Shown here in pieces: positions 1 through 6,495 of a stretch of DNA of 10,803 nt. The notes below the pieces were generated by a model. The model searched no databases. It saw only the letters and a program-made list of their open reading frames with translations, and was not told the DNA's origin. Made by a program: the position numbers and the translations under genes. Origin of the DNA: an uncultured Oscillospiraceae bacterium (lineage in GTDB: Bacteria; Bacillota_A; Clostridia; Oscillospirales; Oscillospiraceae); the NCBI GenBank assembly GCA_900757695.1, contig CAAEOU010000277.1, forward strand, positions 1 through 10,803, read 5' to 3'. Position 1 is the stretch's first letter; the number at the start of each line of letters is the position of its first letter.

Positions 1-1
1 C

Positions 2-121
2 AGCACAACCCAGCAAACTGGTACCATGGTATTTCTTGTTTTGACCGTATGCCTCGCCCTGCTGGGCACCGGTCTGCTGATCGCCGGTGGGATCTACAAC
101 CATCGGCACGCAGAGGCTTAA
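2..121 (+). CDS. C-terminal end of a membrane-anchored protein (5' truncated by window edge)
   Basis: This is the last 39 codons of a gene that begins outside the window; the first complete codon is at position 2 and the TAA is at 119-121. The visible peptide has a polar stretch ending in QQTG, then a hydrophobic segment of about 22 residues rich in Leu, Val and Gly, then a short tail (YNHRHAEA) with His and Arg. That is the layout of a C-terminal membrane anchor, and it resembles a sortase sorting signal (motif, helix, charged tail). The motif reads TQQTG, though, and lacks the Pro of LPxTG or NPxTG, so sortase processing is doubtful. The ATG at 26-28 has no ribosome binding site before it, so it is an internal Met rather than the start of a tiny gene. 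The rest of the protein is not visible and its function cannot be assigned. Confidence 0.65.
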   Translation, partial: STTQQTGTMVFLVLTVCLALLGTGLLIAGGIYNHRHAEA

Positions 122-176
122 GCGCAGCCCATCAAGCTCCCTTTTTCTCCACCGATTTTCCAAAGTGTGTAAAAGT

Positions 177-209
177 GTCCCCCTGTACCGGCTTACCGTA
201 CAGGGGGAC
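177..209. terminator. Hairpin between convergent genes
   Basis: A perfect 12-bp stem (177-188 with 198-209, C/G-rich core) closes a 9-base loop. It lies between the end of the plus-strand membrane-anchor gene and the end of the minus-strand gene that stops at 218. Read on the minus strand it is followed by ACTTTT, a short U tract. Read on the plus strand the following bases are mixed. It most likely ends the minus-strand transcript and may also act on the plus strand. Confidence 0.7.
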
Positions 210-217
210 CCGTATAT

Positions 218-664
218 TTACGCTTCTACTTTTCTGCCATAGACCAGATTGGGGAAGCCCTTGCCGCCGCCAACCGAGATCATGCCTTCAATGTAGCCGT
301 CCTTGTCCACTCTGGCCCATACCTCCCAGCAGCCGGGGCCTGCGGGGTACTCCACTTTGAAGAACTCGTCTCCGGTGTAATAGCCAAAATTGATCGGCGT
401 ACCGTCTGCGGTACCCTTCAGGGTGCCGTCCGGCTGAGGCTCAAAATCAAACAGGATCTCTCCCTCAAAGAAATGCTCCGGAGGCGTGCCGTGATCCTTC
501 AGCTCCACATGAGGCTTCTCCACTGCGGGAGGAGGGCCGCCAGCCGGGCCGCCGGGGCCGCCTTCCGGTCCGCCGGTGGGAGGTCCTCCCTGAAAATCCG
601 GTCCGTGCACCAGTGTGGGATCCGGCAGCCATTTCTTAATAAAATATTTCCCTGAGATTGCCAT
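218..664 (-). CDS. Small protein of unknown function with Gly/Pro-rich insert
   Basis: The 148-residue product is not one I recognise. It has no signal peptide and no transmembrane segment, so it is probably cytoplasmic. Residues 1-16 could be one beta strand. Residues 21-46 are almost only Gly and Pro, a disordered linker. Residues 66-146 alternate hydrophobic and aromatic residues with Gly turns (DGTLKGT, GYYTGDEF, DGYIEGMISVG, VYGRKVEA). This pattern resembles small calycin-like beta barrels, in which repeated DG..xGT and GD.F turns join strands; that is inference from pattern only. The start is set by GGAAGGAG about 10 bases before the ATG. An ATG six bases further upstream is out of frame. 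No convincing minus-strand promoter could be picked in 685-800. Codon use matches its neighbours. Confidence 0.7.
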   Translation of the reverse strand: MAISGKYFIKKWLPDPTLVHGPDFQGGPPTGGPEGGPGGPAGGPPPAVEKPHVELKDHGTPPEHFFEGEILFDFEPQPDGTLKGTADGTPINFGYYTGDEFFKVEYPAGPGCWEVWARVDKDGYIEGMISVGGGKGFPNLVYGRKVEA

Positions 665-730
665 AATGTCATAGCTCCTTCCTTATAATCGATGATATTA
701 TGGTATCGTACTGAAAGAAATTTGTACATA

Positions 731-771
731 GCTTTTCCAGTGTGCTTTTGTGCTTTTCCGTGTGACTTTTT
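731..771. repeat. Tandem imperfect direct repeat, 21-bp period
   Basis: Two copies of a roughly 20-base unit, 731-750 and 752-771, both start GCTTTTCC, continue with (A)GTGTG and end in a (A)CTTTT block. They differ by shifts of one base. The 21-base spacing is close to two helical turns, as in tandem regulator sites. The repeat lies about 50 bases upstream of the -35 box at 821. It may be a binding site or just low-complexity sequence. Confidence 0.4.
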
Positions 772-820
772 GACACCGCAATGGATTTACGGGTTATTTG
801 TTGATTTTGTGAAGAATTTC

Positions 821-849
821 TGGACATTTTGTAGCCGGACAGATATAAT
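821..849 (+). promoter_or_regulatory. Sigma-A-type promoter for the membrane-protein/UbiA unit
   Basis: The -35 box TGGACA (821-826) and a perfect -10 box TATAAT (844-849) are 17 bases apart. Transcription would start near 856. This fits the chosen start codon at 890 and rules out the earlier in-frame Met codons at 692 and 848. Confidence 0.8.
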
Positions 850-889
850 GGTGGGAGCGGTTTGCCGCACAATGGAAGGATGTGAGCAC

Positions 890-2524
890 ATGGTCAAATT
901 TCATACGGAATCCCTGCTGTCCCGGCTGTTTTTATTGCTGTCCGGTGTTGCCTGTACCGTTCTTCTTATAATGACAGAATCCAAATTGAGCTTTGCCGTA
1001 ACCGGCCTGCTCGCTGTCCTGCTGCTGTCTATTTTCATTTTCCGCACCGGCTTTTTGAGCAGACTGTTTGTCGAAACCCATTGGGGAATCTGTCTTACCG
1101 CCGGGATTCTGGCGCTTGCCGAGGTATATCGGGCAAAATCCACGTTTTATACCACCTGCGGCGGATGGCTCTGGAAGCTCTTCGGATTTCTACACCTGCC
1201 GGGAGGACTGATTCGGTTTATCCCATGGCTGCTGGCACTGATGGCACTGCCGATGCTGTTTGGCTATTTATGCTGGTTTGTCCGTTTTTTCTGGAAGCAT
1301 ACGGTGGATTTCTGGAACACCTCAGATTTTTGCGAGCGGATGTATCTGCTCAGTGCCGGCATCATCTTTGCCATTTTGATCTTCATTACCTATTCGTGCA
1401 CCCAGGCTTTTTACGGTGCCCATGTCAACGGCGCATGGTACAACTTTGATCTGATCTACTCTGCCGACTCCGGCTATCTGGTACATACCGATGTCTTCCG
1501 CAATATCGGTGCTGACCAAAATGACCTGCGTCAGCCGCTGTTCGGCGTATTTGCCATGCCTTTCGCACAGGCTGCATGGTTGATTTCAAAGATTTTATTC
1601 TTCCTCCCCAACGGCTATGTTACCGTGCTGCAGGTCATGGAGATGCTGCTGTTTCTGGTATCCACCGTGCTCATCGCCCGGATGCTGGGGCTGACGGGAT
1701 ATCGGAAGGCCCTGTTTCTGGGGATTCTCTGTGTCAGTTACCCTGTTCTGATTTTCTCGCTGACCGCCGAGCAGTATCTGTTTGCCGTATTCTATCTGGT
1801 GCTCATGATCTATCTCATGGACGATCCTTTGGGCGGAAGCCTTGGCTATGTGGCCGCCACCGGCTCCATGCTGACCTCCGGCATTTTCTTTCCGCTGATC
1901 ACATGGGATCGGAGCTTCCGGAAGTTTGTTCGGAATACCATGAAGCTCTGCGGCATATTCTTTGCTGTTATGATACTCTCCGGTCGTCTCACTACATTTC
2001 TGGATATTCCCAGCTATATTGAGGGTTACGGCTACTATACCGGCGCAGATGTGCCTCTTACTTCCAAGCTCATGCAGTATGTAAACTTTGCAGGTTCCAC
2101 GCTGGCCGCTCCCGCCTCTCACGTGGATTTTGAATCCTACCGCCATGTATCCTGGCAGATGATGCCAGTGACCCGTTGGCGTCTGACCGGCTTTTTGATG
2201 CTGGCCGCCGCAGCTGGCGGTATTGCCGTGAAGCCAAAGGCCCGCTTTACCAAAATCTGCGGCGCATGGATTGCGTTTTCCTTCCTTCTGCTGGGCATCG
2301 TTGGATGGGGCACCATTGATAACGGTCTGATGCTCTACAGTCTCTATTTCGGCTGGGCATTCATCGCCATGGCCTTCCAGCTGGGGGACTTTCTGCTGTC
2401 CCGCTGGCCCGTTGTGGAAATTGCCGCCGTATTGCTTCTGATGCTGTTTGTGGGGCTCAAGAACGTCACTGCACTCAAAGCCGCACTGGTATTTGCCACG
2501 CAGTTTTTCCCTGCATTGAGGTGA
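890..2524 (+). CDS. Multi-pass membrane protein, GT-C glycosyltransferase-like
   Basis: The 544-residue integral membrane protein has about 13 to 15 hydrophobic helices (for example near residues 12-28, 33-50, 107-132, 151-170, 246-266, 273-310, 318-338, 455-473, 480-497 and 508-523). A larger polar loop at about 171-220 carries acidic and aromatic residues (FDLIYSADSGY, then DLRQPLFG), as in the first large outer loop of GT-C enzymes that use polyprenyl-phosphate sugars. I cannot name the family; the GT-C idea rests on topology, this loop and the neighbouring gene. The start at 890 has AAGGA nine bases upstream and lies 34 bases after the predicted transcription start. The stop codon at 2522-2524 sits inside the ribosome binding site of the next gene, so the two are probably translationally coupled. 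Likely role: transfer of a lipid-linked sugar to a surface polymer. A transporter or flippase is possible. Confidence 0.75.
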   Translation: MVKFHTESLLSRLFLLLSGVACTVLLIMTESKLSFAVTGLLAVLLLSIFIFRTGFLSRLFVETHWGICLTAGILALAEVYRAKSTFYTTCGGWLWKLFGFLHLPGGLIRFIPWLLALMALPMLFGYLCWFVRFFWKHTVDFWNTSDFCERMYLLSAGIIFAILIFITYSCTQAFYGAHVNGAWYNFDLIYSADSGYLVHTDVFRNIGADQNDLRQPLFGVFAMPFAQAAWLISKILFFLPNGYVTVLQVMEMLLFLVSTVLIARMLGLTGYRKALFLGILCVSYPVLIFSLTAEQYLFAVFYLVLMIYLMDDPLGGSLGYVAATGSMLTSGIFFPLITWDRSFRKFVRNTMKLCGIFFAVMILSGRLTTFLDIPSYIEGYGYYTGADVPLTSKLMQYVNFAGSTLAAPASHVDFESYRHVSWQMMPVTRWRLTGFLMLAAAAGGIAVKPKARFTKICGAWIAFSFLLLGIVGWGTIDNGLMLYSLYFGWAFIAMAFQLGDFLLSRWPVVEIAAVLLLMLFVGLKNVTALKAALVFATQFFPALR

Positions 2525-2526
2525 TC
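2518..2526 (+). promoter_or_regulatory. Ribosome binding site overlapping the upstream stop codon
   Basis: GAGGTGATC matches nine bases of the anti-Shine-Dalgarno complement and lies just before the ATG at 2529. The TGA that ends the upstream gene is part of it, so ribosomes finishing that gene sit on this site. This indicates coupled translation. Confidence 0.8.
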
Positions 2527-2528
2527 CC

Positions 2529-3392
2529 ATGAAAGATTATATTCGTCTTGCCCGTCCCGCCCACTGGATGAAGAACATACTGGTTCTGCTTCCGCTGCTC
2601 TGCAGCGGCCATCTGCTGGAGCCTTGGCGACTTTGGAGCGCTCTGTGGGGTCTCGTGGCATTCTCCCTTACCGCCTCAGGTATTTACGTCATCAACGACA
2701 TCCGGGACCGTGAAAAGGATCGATGCAGCACCACCAAGTGTCATCGTCCCATCGCCGCCGGGAAAATCTCCGTTCCTCATGCCATCATCTACGCTGTCTT
2801 TCTTCTGGCACTGGCACTGCTGTGCGGCTATATGGCCTCGGGTCTTTCCCCTGCGGGACTCGGTCTGCTGGGGGCCTACTTCCTCATGAATCTCGGCTAC
2901 AGTCTTGGTCTGAAAAATGTTCCGCTGGTGGACATCGCCATTCTGGCCCTCGGCTTTCTCCTGCGAATGCTCTACGGCAGCGCCGTTACCTCCATTGAGC
3001 CCAGCAAATGGCTGTGCCTCACCGTCATTTCGGTTTCCTTCTACATGGGCCTCGGCAAACGGCGGGGCGAGCTTCTCTCGCAAAAGGGTGCGACCCGTGC
3101 GGTACTAAAATACTACAACCAGAGCTTTCTGGATAAGAACATGTACATGTGCATTGCGCTTGCGGTAGTATTCTACTCACTCTGGACCGTGGATGACCTG
3201 ACTGTGCTTCGGGTGGGCTCCGAAAACCTCATCTGGACTGTCCCGCTGGTGATTCTGATCTGCCTGAAATACAGTCTCGACGTAGAAGGCCAGTCCGATG
3301 GTGATCCGGTAGAGGTACTGCTCCACGACCGGGTGCTGCTGCTGTTGGGTGCATTGCTGGCAGTTCTGATCTTCTCGGTCATCTATCTATAA
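2529..3392 (+). CDS. UbiA-family prenyltransferase, decaprenyl-phosphate phosphoribosyltransferase-like
   Basis: The 287-residue membrane enzyme aligns by eye along its whole length with mycobacterial DPPR synthase (UbiA, Rv3806c), which moves 5-phosphoribose from PRPP to a polyprenyl phosphate. Shared marks are RPAHWMKN at 9-16, the Asp-rich motif NDxxDxxxDR at 56-65 (Asp57, Asp60, Asp64), HRPIAAG at 72-78, YSLGLK at 124-129, SKW at 159-161, GKRRGEL at 176-182 and DGDPVEVLLHDRVL at 257-270. The last three mark the phosphoribosyl branch rather than quinone or haem prenyltransferases. Hydrophobic helices fill the spaces between them. The expected product is polyprenyl-phosphoryl 5-phosphoribose. 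The phosphatase and the DprE1/DprE2 epimerase pair needed for the arabinose form are not in this window. The gene is coupled to the GT-C-like gene before it, which probably uses the lipid-linked pentose. A strong terminator follows. Confidence 0.88.
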   Translation: MKDYIRLARPAHWMKNILVLLPLLCSGHLLEPWRLWSALWGLVAFSLTASGIYVINDIRDREKDRCSTTKCHRPIAAGKISVPHAIIYAVFLLALALLCGYMASGLSPAGLGLLGAYFLMNLGYSLGLKNVPLVDIAILALGFLLRMLYGSAVTSIEPSKWLCLTVISVSFYMGLGKRRGELLSQKGATRAVLKYYNQSFLDKNMYMCIALAVVFYSLWTVDDLTVLRVGSENLIWTVPLVILICLKYSLDVEGQSDGDPVEVLLHDRVLLLLGALLAVLIFSVIYL

Positions 3393-3394
3393 GA

Positions 3395-3434
3395 AAAATC
3401 GGCGTACTGCATGGGCTTGCAGCACGCCGATTTT
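3395..3434. terminator. Strong bidirectional terminator
   Basis: The outer stem of 11 bp (3395-3405 with 3424-3434) begins with A and ends with T runs. After one mismatch comes an inner stem CTGC/GCAG (3407-3410 with 3419-3422) and an 8-base loop. T-rich sequence follows on both strands. It ends the UbiA-family transcript from the left and the lipoprotein transcript from the right. Confidence 0.9.
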
Positions 3435-3437
3435 ATA

Positions 3438-5543
3438 TTATTCAATTTTCTTGGCAGCCTCTGCGGGATCCGCTCCAGACTCCAGCACCGATTTCAGTGC
3501 CGCAGCACCGGTATCCAGCCGCTGCTGTGTGCAGCCATATCCACCACTGGTTCCGCTGATCCACGCCACCAGCTCGGTGATCTCTGCCTCCGTAAAAGGT
3601 GAGACCTGCAGCGCCTGTCCACCTACCCAGACCACCGGATCCTGCTCTACCGTATTCCCGTTTTCATCCTGATAGGTGACCTTTTTCGTGGCTTCCTGTG
3701 CCAGATCCATAAATTCCTGCTGAAGCACCGGGAATCCCATGTTCTGGGCACCGAGAAAATCGCCGCTGTCCATGAGGATCTCCTTGAGGAACTCCCACGC
3801 AGCATCCTTTCGCCCGCTTTTCTCCGGTATCCCCAAATAAGCAGGGAAGTAAAGCTCTGTACCATTGCCGGACTCTGTGGGATAGCCCTTAAAGACCATG
3901 CTTTCCCCCACCTGCGCCTGCAGCTGGCGCAGGCCCATAAAGTCTCTCAGCTCTGTCTGCGCAAGCAGCAGCATTCCTGTGCCTACCTGCGTCTCCGCAC
4001 TGTCTGTGCTGGCATTTGCTGCAAGGGCATAAAGTGCGCTGTCCTCCACAGGGATCTGACTGCACGCTTTCAGCAGCGCACTCAGCCCCTCCGCACCGCC
4101 GGAGTATCCGGGCAGCAGGGCCGCAAGGGTATCATAGCTGTTGCACATTTTCAGCACCGCAATATCCGAATGCGCCGCAACAGTCTCCTGAAATTGCTGC
4201 GGCGTCCAGCCCTCTTCTGTCCCCGCCAGAGTGCTGCTGGCTACCAGCGTCTCCAGATAAAAGCTCATGGGCAGCCGATCCGCCTCTGTGGCGCTGACCA
4301 CGCCCTCCAGCAGGGTATCCTTCCCCACTTCCTCGTCATAGTACTTTGTCAGATCCGTCAGCGCAGCACCATCCATCACATCACGGTTTCCCACCACCAA
4401 ATCCAGATCCTCCGCATCCTTCACCAGCCGACTGTCCCCATCGCCGTAAAGGCTGTAGTCCACCAGATGGATGTGTGTGGATTCCTGCGAACGGTTATAG
4501 TCCACTGCCAGTGCCATGATCCGTGCCGTCAAGGCCGTATCGACACTGCCGCTGACACCGATATCGATGGTCTCCCGCTGGGGCAGCTTGGAGGCCTCCA
4601 CCCGTTTCAGGGCTCCCAGCTTCATGCCGTTTTCGCTGCTGGTCACATACCAGATTTTCTCCGCATCGGCGGCAACACAGTCAATCAAGATGCCTGGATA
4701 TACCCCGGAATCCACCCAGTTCAGAAGGATCTCCATTTCATTATTGTCTGTGTTCATGGCATAGAGGTTCCCGCCCCCGGACAGCAAAGCCATGTATCCA
4801 CTGTAGGCAATAAACTGACTGTCCGCCTCCGTCAGATCCTTACCGATGGATTCTGTGTTCAGCAGCCGTACCGCATGACCTGAGCCTGCCGTTGAGCTGG
4901 TCAAAACAATCTGACCATTTTCCAGTGCGGCCAGTCGGGTTCCCATGCCATCGGACAGCTTCAGACTGGATACATTTTTCCCGTTGCTGTTGTACACCAG
5001 GATTTGATCTGCACACAGCACATAAAGATACCCTTCTCCATCCAGTGCCATATCCATCGGATAGGTCTGCCCCAGCGTGATATCTTCGATCTCCGTGGGC
5101 TCTCCCTGCGCATCCAGCTGCCGCAGCAACACTCCGTCTTCCTGCTCGATACAGTACCACAGGCTGTCTGTTCCGCCACAGGCTCCCAGCAGACTGCCTT
5201 CGATGGACGAAAGCGCTGCTGTTTCACCACTCTCCAATGCTTCAGCCTGACAGCTTCCATCCTCCTTCTGTGTCACCAGCCACGGCGCACCTCCAAGGAG
5301 CACCAGCTTTTCAAAGGTCACATTCTGAAGCTCCTGCTCCGAATCCGTATAGCCGTAACCGGTCTGTTCCACCGGAGACGCAGTGGTCTGAGGTGCTGCC
5401 ACAGCTGCCGATGCGGTAGGCACCGCCGCTGCGGTCTGAGTAGCTTCCGGCACACTGCTGTCTCCCCCCAGGGAGCAGCCTGTCAGCAGCATGGCAATGG
5501 TCACCGTCAAGGACAGGCCCCGGCGCAAATGTAATTGTTTCAT
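3438..5543 (-). CDS. Lipoprotein: N-terminal propeller-like region fused to a family 1 solute-binding domain
   Basis: The 701-residue surface lipoprotein has Arg7-Arg8, a hydrophobic signal segment and the lipobox LTGC with Cys23 as the lipid site. A Thr/Ala/Ser/Pro-rich tether (about 28-58) follows. Residues 75-320 contain repeated strand-turn units (ALDGEGYLYVL, LVYNSNGK, NLYAMNTD, KIWYVTS) like a beta propeller of sensor or quinoprotein type. From about 330 the sequence turns into an extracellular solute-binding fold: an opening like DYNRSQESTHIHLVDYS, an ALTDLTKYYDE segment, EGWTPQQFQE, then AAWEFLKEIL, GFPVLQQEF and the closing ADPAEAAKKI. The start at 5543 has GGAGG five bases upstream and gives a proper signal peptide; starting at 5615 would add 24 residues before it. 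It follows the CoaX-like gene by 49 bases. No ABC permease or ATPase is nearby, so it may be an orphan sensor or share a distant transporter. The ligand is unknown. Confidence 0.82.
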   Translation of the reverse strand: MKQLHLRRGLSLTVTIAMLLTGCSLGGDSSVPEATQTAAAVPTASAAVAAPQTTASPVEQTGYGYTDSEQELQNVTFEKLVLLGGAPWLVTQKEDGSCQAEALESGETAALSSIEGSLLGACGGTDSLWYCIEQEDGVLLRQLDAQGEPTEIEDITLGQTYPMDMALDGEGYLYVLCADQILVYNSNGKNVSSLKLSDGMGTRLAALENGQIVLTSSTAGSGHAVRLLNTESIGKDLTEADSQFIAYSGYMALLSGGGNLYAMNTDNNEMEILLNWVDSGVYPGILIDCVAADAEKIWYVTSSENGMKLGALKRVEASKLPQRETIDIGVSGSVDTALTARIMALAVDYNRSQESTHIHLVDYSLYGDGDSRLVKDAEDLDLVVGNRDVMDGAALTDLTKYYDEEVGKDTLLEGVVSATEADRLPMSFYLETLVASSTLAGTEEGWTPQQFQETVAAHSDIAVLKMCNSYDTLAALLPGYSGGAEGLSALLKACSQIPVEDSALYALAANASTDSAETQVGTGMLLLAQTELRDFMGLRQLQAQVGESMVFKGYPTESGNGTELYFPAYLGIPEKSGRKDAAWEFLKEILMDSGDFLGAQNMGFPVLQQEFMDLAQEATKKVTYQDENGNTVEQDPVVWVGGQALQVSPFTEAEITELVAWISGTSGGYGCTQQRLDTGAAALKSVLESGADPAEAAKKIE

Positions 5544-5563
5544 AAGTTCCTCCAATAAGAAAG

Positions 5564-5588
5564 CAGCCGGAACCCGAAGGCCCGGCTG
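5564..5588 (-). terminator. UUCG-capped hairpin between the CoaX-like and lipoprotein genes
   Basis: Seven base pairs, CAGCCGG with CCGGCTG (5564-5570 with 5582-5588), continue on the minus strand into an inner GCC-UUCG-GGU cap with one bulged U. The transcript then reads CTTTCTTATT, a broken U tract that runs into the ribosome binding site of the lipoprotein gene. This may partly terminate transcription or protect the RNA end between the two genes; a full stop is not certain. Confidence 0.65.
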
Positions 5589-5592
5589 ACTG

Positions 5593-6363
5593 TCACTTCC
5601 GGTTGTTTTTTTCATAGATGCGCCGCAGCCCCTTCAGCAGCAGCATAGGGTCTTGGATCATGGTGCTCTGGCAGCAGGGAACGATGATATCTGCCATAGG
5701 CCCCGTCACCACTACTGTACATATTGCGCCCATCTGCCGCTCCAGACGCTGTACCATGCCGTCCAGCATGGAAGCAATGCCGTATACCACCCCGGACTTC
5801 ATACAGTCCACCGTATTCCGTCCAATGAGCTCTTTGGGCGCTTCAATAGTGATCTGTGGCAGCTGATCGCAGGATTCCGCCAATGCCCGTGCTGAAATAC
5901 TGACGCCCGGGGCAATGATAGAACCTACAAAGGCCTTTTTGGCATTTACCGCCAACAGCGTAGTGGCTGTATCCAGATCAATGACGATCAGAGGCGCAGG
6001 GTACTCCGCAATGGCAGCCACCGCATTCACCACCAGATCACTGCCCAGAGACGCAGGATTATCGCTGAGGATGTTGAGCCCCGTTTTTACTCCCGGGCCC
6101 ACCAGCAGCGGCTCCTTTCCCAGCATCAGCCGCAGTGCCGCCACGATCTCCCGGATCAGCGCCGGAACCACCGATGCCACAATACTGCCGGTGATTCCGC
6201 TCCGGTCAATGCCGTGCATATCGAGAATACTCTTAAAGCTGATGGCGTACTCATCGCCGGTTTTATTCCGATCTGCTGCGATCCGCGAGGTAAACAGCAA
6301 TTTCTCTCCGTCAAAGCACCCCATCACCAGATTGGTATTCTCTACACTCAGGGCAAGAATCAT
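5593..6363 (-). CDS. Type III pantothenate kinase (CoaX) homologue with degenerate active site
   Basis: The 256-residue protein has the full length and fold signature of CoaX: ASVVPAL at 63-69, GVKTGL at 91-96, DNPASLGSD at 101-109, VNAVAA at 112-117, IVIDLDTATT at 126-135, IIAPGVSIS at 149-157, GRNTV at 181-185 and SGVVYG at 190-195. CoaX makes phosphopantothenate from pantothenate and ATP. Several family-critical residues are changed here. The first phosphate loop DxGNT is SVENT (Asp6 to Ser, Gly8 to Glu). The GADR motif is GSDL. DFGTATT is DLDTATT, with Gly131 to Asp. TGGxA is TGPMA. Asp109 and Asp129 remain. It is therefore probably an inactive or repurposed paralogue. The start at 6363 was chosen because it gives the family N-terminus (MILAL), has AAAGGA upstream, and leaves an 18-base leader after the predicted promoter; the Met at 6375 has none of these. 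It is divergent from coaBC, which supports a link to CoA supply. Confidence 0.85.
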   Translation of the reverse strand: MILALSVENTNLVMGCFDGEKLLFTSRIAADRNKTGDEYAISFKSILDMHGIDRSGITGSIVASVVPALIREIVAALRLMLGKEPLLVGPGVKTGLNILSDNPASLGSDLVVNAVAAIAEYPAPLIVIDLDTATTLLAVNAKKAFVGSIIAPGVSISARALAESCDQLPQITIEAPKELIGRNTVDCMKSGVVYGIASMLDGMVQRLERQMGAICTVVVTGPMADIIVPCCQSTMIQDPMLLLKGLRRIYEKNNRK

Positions 6364-6387
6364 CTTTCGGCACATCCTTTCGCCATT

Positions 6388-6416
6388 ATTTTACCTGAAT
6401 CCGTGAAAATAATCAA
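6388..6416 (-). promoter_or_regulatory. Promoter for the CoaX-like gene
   Basis: On the minus strand the -35 box TTGATT (6411-6416) and the -10 box TAAAAT (6388-6393) are 17 bases apart. Transcription would start near 6381, giving a short leader before the start codon at 6363. Confidence 0.7.
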
Positions 6417-6467
6417 GTGTACCGGGCGCATTCTCCCTTCCGGGCTGCAGTTCCAAACAGTTTTATC

Positions 6468-6495
6468 TTGTATTTCAGCGTAAAAATGATATGAT
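6468..6495 (+). promoter_or_regulatory. Probable promoter for coaBC
   Basis: TTGTAT (6468-6473) and TATGAT (6490-6495) are 16 bases apart, a fair match to a housekeeping promoter. Transcription would begin near 6502, leaving a leader of about 48 bases. The promoter is back to back with the one for the CoaX-like gene, with about 50 bases between the two -35 boxes. Confidence 0.6.

Larger units (their letters stand above)
665..889. other. Divergent intergenic region
   Basis: This gap separates the minus-strand Gly/Pro-rich gene from the plus-strand membrane-protein gene. It is AT-richer than the coding DNA around it. It holds a strong plus-strand promoter (821-849) and a tandem imperfect direct repeat (731-771). 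The plus-strand reading frame stays open back to 692, but that part lies upstream of the promoter and encodes a Cys/Phe-rich stretch without a ribosome binding site, so I do not treat it as coding. Confidence 0.6.

Noticed and set aside
692..889. In-frame extension of the large membrane protein back to 692
   Set aside because: The strong promoter at 821-849 lies inside it, no ribosome binding site precedes the earlier Met codons, and the start at 890 has AAGGA at a good distance.
1595..2530. Long minus-strand open frame opposite the membrane-protein gene
   Set aside because: His/Gln/Gly-rich composition without any domain, fully antisense to a gene with promoter, ribosome binding site and membrane helices.
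4170..4883. Plus-strand open frame opposite the lipoprotein gene
   Set aside because: Antisense to the solute-binding domain and its product is His/Gln-rich without recognisable motifs.
5544..5615. Longer start for the lipoprotein at 5615
   Set aside because: It would put 24 residues before the signal peptide and overlap the CoaX-like gene; GGAGG sits just before the Met at 5543.
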